From Tardiphaga sp. (GTDB lineage Bacteria; Pseudomonadota; Alphaproteobacteria; Rhizobiales; Xanthobacteraceae), in the NCBI GenBank assembly GCA_030147505.1, contig JASBVG010000056.1, positions 1-54,523 of the forward strand: DNA of 54,523 bases, read 5' to 3'. Shown piece by piece: positions 50,876-54,523 of the stretch. The first letter of the stretch is position 1. Each line of letters starts with the position of its first letter. Both the position numbers and the translations under genes were made by a program. A model generated the notes under the pieces. It was not told the origin of the DNA. It ran no database searches and saw nothing but the letters and a program-made list of their open reading frames with translations.

Positions 50876-51054
50876 TCCGCAACAGCGCCACCATGATCTG
50901 GCGATGGCCGCTCGCACTGGCCATCCTCACCTGCCTCGGTCTCACCTCGGCCCTGCTCGGCGAAGGCGGCATCTGGTGGGGCCTGTCATGGATCGCCTTG
51001 GCGATCCCGCTGGTGGTGATCGCGATCGCAGTTCATCGGCGGCGGCGCGCGTAG
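50872..51054 (+). CDS. Small two-helix membrane protein of the siderophore operon
   Basis: 60 residues starting in an ATGA overlap with the PepSY gene. Two hydrophobic segments (MIWRWPLALAILTCLGLTSA and WGLSWIALAIPLVVIAIAV) are joined by a short loop (LLGEGGIWWG) and followed by a basic tail HRRRRA, so both ends probably face the cytoplasm. Small proteins of this kind follow PepSY ferrireductase genes in several proteobacteria; a helper role in the membrane complex is likely but unproven. Confidence 0.75.
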   Translation: MIRNSATMIWRWPLALAILTCLGLTSALLGEGGIWWGLSWIALAIPLVVIAIAVHRRRRA

Positions 51055-51084
51055 ACCGTAGGGCGGATGGTGCGTAAGCCCCAC

Positions 51085-51204
51085 ACTCCGCCCTCATCCT
51101 GAGGAGCCGCGCAGCGGCGTCTCGAAGGATGGCCACAAACTCGGAGCCCAGCGAACGCATGGTTCGAGACGGCGCTTCGCGCCTCCTCACCATGAGGGCG
51201 GAGT
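51085..51204. repeat. 120-bp repeat able to form a four-way junction
   Basis: Outer arms ACTCCGCCCTCAT (51085-51097) and ATGAGGGCGGAGT (51192-51204) are perfect. The stem continues as GAGGAG/CTCCTC (51101-51106 with 51183-51188). Inside are GCCGC/GCGGC (51106-51118), CGTCTCGAA/TTCGAGACG (51118-51126 with 51163-51171) and GGCGC/GCGCC (51171-51183). It sits between convergent genes and belongs to a common dispersed repeat class of the group. Confidence 0.82.
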
Positions 51205-51216
51205 GGTGGCGTCTCC

Positions 51217-52827
51217 TCAATGCCCCTTCGGCGGCGCTGACAAGTCGATGGATTTGATGGTGAGCGCGATCGGAACCATGATCGCGCCGACAAGGGCAAG
51301 GCACCAGAACACATCGATATAAGCGAGCAGATCGACCTGGCGCTGGATCGTCTTGCCGATCCAGCCGATGGCCTGACCGGCCGCGTCGGCCTGGCTCGAG
51401 CCGTGATCGAGGAAATAACGCGTCACCTGATCGAGCGTGCGCTGGTAGCCGACATCGGACGGCGCCGCCTGCTCCACCAGCCGCGACTGATGGAATTGCT
51501 GCCGCTGCGCGAGCATGGTCTGGGCCAGCGCCACGCCCATGGAGCCACCGATGTTGCGCGCGACATTGATCAGCGCCGAGGCCTGATTGGTCTTGTCCGG
51601 CGGGATGCCATCATAGGACGCCGTCGTCACCGGCAGGAACAGGAACGGCAGGCCGATGGCCAGGAAGATGCGGGCAGTCGCCGCGTAGCCATAGGTGATA
51701 TTGCCGTTCAGCCCGGTGAGATGCCACATCGACAGCGCAACCACGGTCGAGCCGAACACCAGAAGATATTTCGGCTGCACGACGCCGATCAGCCGGCCGA
51801 CGATCGGCATCATGAACAGCGTGGCGATGCCGCCCGGCGACAGTGCGAGACCCGCCAGCAGCGCGGTGTAACCGAAATCGGCCTGCAGCAGTTGCGGCAT
51901 CATCTGCGTGGTCGAGATCAGCACCGCGCCGGTGCCGAGCATCACGAGGAAACACGCACCGAATTGCCGACGCCCCAGCAGGCGCAGATCCACGATCGGA
52001 TCCTTGCGCGTCAGCTCCCACGGTATCAGCGCCAGCAGGCTGACCGCGGCGATCACAGCAAATGTCGTGATCATCTGTGAGCCGAACCAGTCCTTGCGCT
52101 GGCCTTCGTCGAGCACGAATTCCAGCGAGCCGAGCCCGATCGCCACCAATGCAAAGCCGATCAGGTCGGGACGCAGTCCCTTCTTCAGAAGCGCCTTGCG
52201 CTCAGCTTCGGCGCCGGATGGTTCGCTCACCATCGTGCCGACCAGGAACAGCGAGATCAGGCCCATCGGCACATTGATCAGAAAGACCCAGTGCCAGGAA
52301 TAGGTATCGGTGATCCAGCCGCCGAGCGTCGGTCCGACAACAGGCGCGACAACGACCGCGACGCCATAGACTGCAAAAGCCTGTCCTCGCTTCTGCGGGG
52401 GAAAGGAGTCGGCGAGGATCGCCTGCTCTGATGTCGCCATGCCCCCGCCACCGAGCCCCTGCAGGATGCGGAACAGCACCAGCGATTCCAGGCTCCATGC
52501 AAAGCCGCACAGCAGCGACGCCAGCGTGAACACCGCAACGCAGATCATGTAGAAGCGTTTGCGACCGATCACCGTGGCGAGCCAGCCTGAGATCGCCAGC
52601 ACGATGGCATTGGCGACCAGATAGCTTGTGATCACATAGGTGCTTTCGTCGATGCCGACCGCGAGACCGCCGGCGATATGACGAAGCGCCACATTGGCGA
52701 TGGTGGTGTCGAGCACCTCCATGAAGGTCGCGATCGAGACCACCACCGCAATCAGATACGGGTTGTGCCCACCCGCCGCCGAACGCTCCGGCGACCAGCC
52801 GCCTGCACCGGCGGTGGTGTCGCTCAT
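51217..52827 (-). CDS. EmrB-type MFS multidrug efflux pump (DHA2, 14 TM)
   Basis: 536 residues with fourteen hydrophobic segments. Segment 1 holds the DHA2 signature FMEVLDTTIANVAL; the loop after TM2-3 reads GRKRFYMI and motif C is GVAVVVAPVVGPTLGGWI. It exports toxic compounds by proton exchange with its membrane-fusion partner encoded just upstream. ATG 52827 overlaps the partner's stop by four bases, so translation is coupled; a longer reading from 52887 has no support. Substrates cannot be told; EmrAB-type pumps take hydrophobic weak acids. Confidence 0.9.
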   Translation of the reverse strand: MSDTTAGAGGWSPERSAAGGHNPYLIAVVVSIATFMEVLDTTIANVALRHIAGGLAVGIDESTYVITSYLVANAIVLAISGWLATVIGRKRFYMICVAVFTLASLLCGFAWSLESLVLFRILQGLGGGGMATSEQAILADSFPPQKRGQAFAVYGVAVVVAPVVGPTLGGWITDTYSWHWVFLINVPMGLISLFLVGTMVSEPSGAEAERKALLKKGLRPDLIGFALVAIGLGSLEFVLDEGQRKDWFGSQMITTFAVIAAVSLLALIPWELTRKDPIVDLRLLGRRQFGACFLVMLGTGAVLISTTQMMPQLLQADFGYTALLAGLALSPGGIATLFMMPIVGRLIGVVQPKYLLVFGSTVVALSMWHLTGLNGNITYGYAATARIFLAIGLPFLFLPVTTASYDGIPPDKTNQASALINVARNIGGSMGVALAQTMLAQRQQFHQSRLVEQAAPSDVGYQRTLDQVTRYFLDHGSSQADAAGQAIGWIGKTIQRQVDLLAYIDVFWCLALVGAIMVPIALTIKSIDLSAPPKGH

Positions 52828-54029
52828 CGCACCTTGACCTTCGGAACGACAGACATGCCCGGCCCGATGGTCACGTCGGTCGGCCACTGATCGACGACGA
52901 TCTTCACCGGCACGCGCTGCACGACCTTGACGTAGTTGCCCGTGGCATTCTCTGCCGGCAGCAGGCTGAACACCGTGCCCGAGCCCGGCTGTACCGAGGC
53001 GACCTTGCCGGTGATCTTGTGGTCGGGATAGGCGTCAATGCGGATCTCGGCGGGCTGCCCCGGCCGCATGTCGGTGACCTGCGTTTCCTTGTAGTTGGCG
53101 GTGACCCAGATATCGTCGGGCACGAACATCATCAGGCTCTGGCCGGCATTCACCAGCGTGCCCTTGGCACCGGACAGTTTGACCACGCGCCCGGCCTGCG
53201 CCGCCGTGATCTTCGTGTAGCTCAGATTGAGCTCGGCCTGCTCGAGCTGTGCCCTGGCCTGTGCGAGGCCAGCTTCGGCGCTCTTCTGCTGCGCCTTCAG
53301 CACATCGATCTGCCGCTCGGCAGAGACCACGCCCGTCTTGGCGCGACTGTCATTCGCCTGCGAGGCTTCGAGATCGGATTTGGTGCGCTGCTGCTGCTGC
53401 ACGGTGCCTGCGCCCTTCTGCACCAGCTCCTGCGCGCGCGCCGCTTCCTGCTCGGCAAATTGCAGCTGCGCGGCGGCCTGGTCAGCCTGATCGCGCGCCT
53501 GCTGCACCTGCGCGTCCTGGCTGAAAATCTGCGCTTTGACGTTCGTGATATTCGCCTGCGCCTGCTCGACCTGCGCCTGTGCCTGATCGCGCGCGGCCAC
53601 ATAGTCGCGGGTGTCGATCTGCGCCAGTACCGCGCCGGTCTCGACATGCTGGTTGTCGGTCACGAACACGTCGGTGACATAACCGCCGACTTTGGCGGCG
53701 ACGGAGAAACTACGCGCATCGACGAAGGCATCGTCGGTGGTTTCGTAATGACGGGCGGCAAGCCAGTAGACGATTCCAAACGCAATGATCGCCATCAATG
53801 CGATCACGCCGATCGTTGTCAGCAGCCAATGCTGGCGTAGCCGCTCGCGCAGCGATGGTTTCGCCTTGCTGTCCTTGTCCTTGTCCTTGTCCTTGTCCTC
53901 GTCTTCGCCGCGTTGATCCGGTCGGTCGGCTTTGTCGCGCGCTGCCGGCTTTGGCGCGGCATCGCCGCGCGGCGTGGACTCGTTGCGATCTTCAAGCTCG
54001 GAAACTTCAGCTGCTTGGGGAGACGCCAT
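52824..54029 (-). CDS. EmrA/HlyD-family membrane fusion protein
   Basis: 401 residues. A charged cytoplasmic N-terminus includes a run of Asp-Lys repeats (EDEDKDKDKDKDSK) encoded by five copies of a 6-base unit. One membrane anchor follows (LLTTIGVIALMAIIAFGIVY), then the HlyD biotin-like half domain (SFSVAAKVGGYVTDVFVTDN), a long Gln/Ala-rich coiled-coil hairpin (~residues 130-250), and the second half domain with beta-barrel (VKLSGAKGTLVNAGQSLMMF). It bridges the EmrB pump to an outer-membrane channel. ATG 54029 is preferred; the frame is open further upstream but lies in repeat DNA. Confidence 0.88.
   Translation of the reverse strand: MASPQAAEVSELEDRNESTPRGDAAPKPAARDKADRPDQRGEDEDKDKDKDKDSKAKPSLRERLRQHWLLTTIGVIALMAIIAFGIVYWLAARHYETTDDAFVDARSFSVAAKVGGYVTDVFVTDNQHVETGAVLAQIDTRDYVAARDQAQAQVEQAQANITNVKAQIFSQDAQVQQARDQADQAAAQLQFAEQEAARAQELVQKGAGTVQQQQRTKSDLEASQANDSRAKTGVVSAERQIDVLKAQQKSAEAGLAQARAQLEQAELNLSYTKITAAQAGRVVKLSGAKGTLVNAGQSLMMFVPDDIWVTANYKETQVTDMRPGQPAEIRIDAYPDHKITGKVASVQPGSGTVFSLLPAENATGNYVKVVQRVPVKIVVDQWPTDVTIGPGMSVVPKVKVR
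53870..53899. repeat. Hexanucleotide tandem repeat in the emrA-like gene
   Basis: Five perfect tandem copies of TGTCCT (53870-53899) encode the Asp-Lys run of the cytoplasmic tail. Copy changes stay in frame and would only lengthen or shorten this charged linker. Confidence 0.8.
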
Positions 54030-54210
54030 GGGACATCCGTGACAACGCGTGCACAGGCACAATGCGCTGCAACAATCTGACGCAGGCATTCGTTCCGGCT
54101 TTTCGCGCGGGGCAGGGCTGAACTCTGCGTGTTGCTCTGTGTCGTTGCCCGGCTTTGGGGGCAATCGCACCTCTTCTGTCGTTCCGGTGGCCGGCAATCG
54201 CAGCTCTTTC

Positions 54211-54313
54211 TGTCGTTGCCCGGCTTGACCGGGCAACCCAGTAGACACGGACGTCTCGGCTCGAGCTGCCTTGCCAGCGTCTACTGGATCGCCTGCCTTC
54301 GCGGGCGATGACA
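54211..54313. repeat. 103-bp repeat able to form a four-way junction
   Basis: TGTC (54211-54214) and GACA (54310-54313) close three stems: GTTGCCCGG/CCGGGCAAC with loop CTTGA (54215-54237), CCAGTAGAC/GTCTACTGG (54238-54246 with 54279-54287), and ATCGCCTGC/GCGGGCGAT with one T-G pair and loop CTTC (54288-54309). Upstream (54143-54210) are partial copies of the first hairpin (GTCGTTGCCCGGCTT, GTCGTTCCGGTGGCC), so the unit appears multiplied. Confidence 0.78.
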
Positions 54314-54323
54314 ATCGGAACAC

Positions 54324-54523
54324 TCCGAAATCCCATTGTTCCTATTTTGTTCTTGACAAAATTCCCATGCTCCTTCATATCGCTCCCGTCTTGTTCGCGA
54401 GGGGCGCTCTCATGAGGCGTCTTTGAGTGGGACAAGATGCGGCGCCTGCGGGCGGGAGGCTCACGCGGCCTCACGCACTCGGGTGGTCGAGGGTCACCGT
54501 CCGACCCCACTACGGGGGTCTGC
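54324..54523 (+). promoter_or_regulatory. Right-end gap with candidate outward promoter
   Basis: No gene is seen. ATTTTGT (54344-54350) and ACAAAAT (54356-54362) form a perfect inverted repeat that encloses TTGACA (54353-54358). A weak -10-like CATATC follows after 17 bases (54376-54381). The promoter would read rightward out of the window. The last ~130 bases are very GC-rich without an acceptable reading frame; a leader RNA or the 5' end of a neighbouring gene may begin here. Confidence 0.4.

Noticed and set aside
53870..53899. Phase-variation switch in the efflux adaptor
   Set aside because: The unit is six bases long, so slippage cannot shift the reading frame; only linker length would change.

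Overview
The window is chromosomal DNA from a GC-rich alphaproteobacterium. The gene content points to the Bradyrhizobium/Rhodopseudomonas/Afipia group (Nitrobacteraceae). The evidence is a TrcR-type DUF1013 regulator, a DUF1178 gene in a comF-grxC-nitrilase operon, an ohrR/ohr pair, a FegAB-like siderophore uptake locus, TAXI-type TRAP transport and several families of large intergenic palindromic repeats typical of that group. I saw no rRNA, tRNA, CRISPR array, insertion sequence or phage gene. Most of the DNA is ordinary core or shell genome, with tightly packed operons and many 4-base ATGA/GTGA overlaps.

Layout: (1) 1-1.6 kb: 3' part of trcR with its terminator, a nested palindromic repeat, a PhnA-domain gene and a small lipoprotein gene. 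(2) 1.6-9.4 kb: a TRAP-TAXI transport locus. A leftward operon (TAXI binding protein, TPR protein, propionyl-CoA synthetase) faces a rightward operon (fused TRAP permease and two tandem TAXI binding proteins). (3) 9.4-13.4 kb: a DUF1493-like protein, an MFS transporter, an orphan Bug/TctC binding protein and two small secreted proteins. (4) 13.5-19.2 kb: argJ, a secreted protein and mutT; a methyltransferase gene divergent from comF, grxC, a nitrilase-superfamily gene and DUF1178. (5) 19.6-24.4 kb: prkA, yeaH-like and spoVR, the conserved stress-kinase operon, behind a 446-base leader. (6) 24.5-33.4 kb: a DmeR/DmeF-like cobalt/nickel efflux pair, an acyl-CoA synthetase, a gamma-glutamyltransferase/oxamate-hydrolase relative with a cytosine-deaminase-like amidohydrolase, divergent ohrR/ohr, and a DipZ-like membrane thiol reductant carrier. 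(7) 33.4-37.6 kb: a VWA (CoxE-like) and MoxR ATPase pair, a secreted nuclease and a DMT exporter. (8) 37.7-47.1 kb: a GAF-LytTR regulator, a serine hydrolase and a 2038-residue glycine-rich autotransporter, with a secreted metallo-hydrolase gene divergent from the regulator. (9) 47.3-51.1 kb: a TonB siderophore receptor, a PepSY membrane protein and a small membrane protein. (10) 51.2-54.0 kb: an EmrAB-type efflux pair. The last 200 bases carry only a candidate outward promoter.

The best candidate for a little-described system is the locus at 37.7-46.1 kb. A DNA-binding LytTR protein with a GAF sensor lies directly upstream of a penicillin-binding-protein-like hydrolase. That hydrolase gene overlaps, by ATGA, the gene for a giant autotransporter whose first ~430 residues are largely Gly/Asn/Ala repeats. 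The 216-base gap between regulator and hydrolase holds a direct repeat of 21-base period whose core resembles known LytTR-family sites. A second notable pattern is that several unrelated intergenic repeats (15684, 51085 and 54211, and less completely 759) can fold into the same four-way-junction shape. Gene starts were chosen by overlap, ribosome-binding site and signal-peptide logic and are inferences unless stated.
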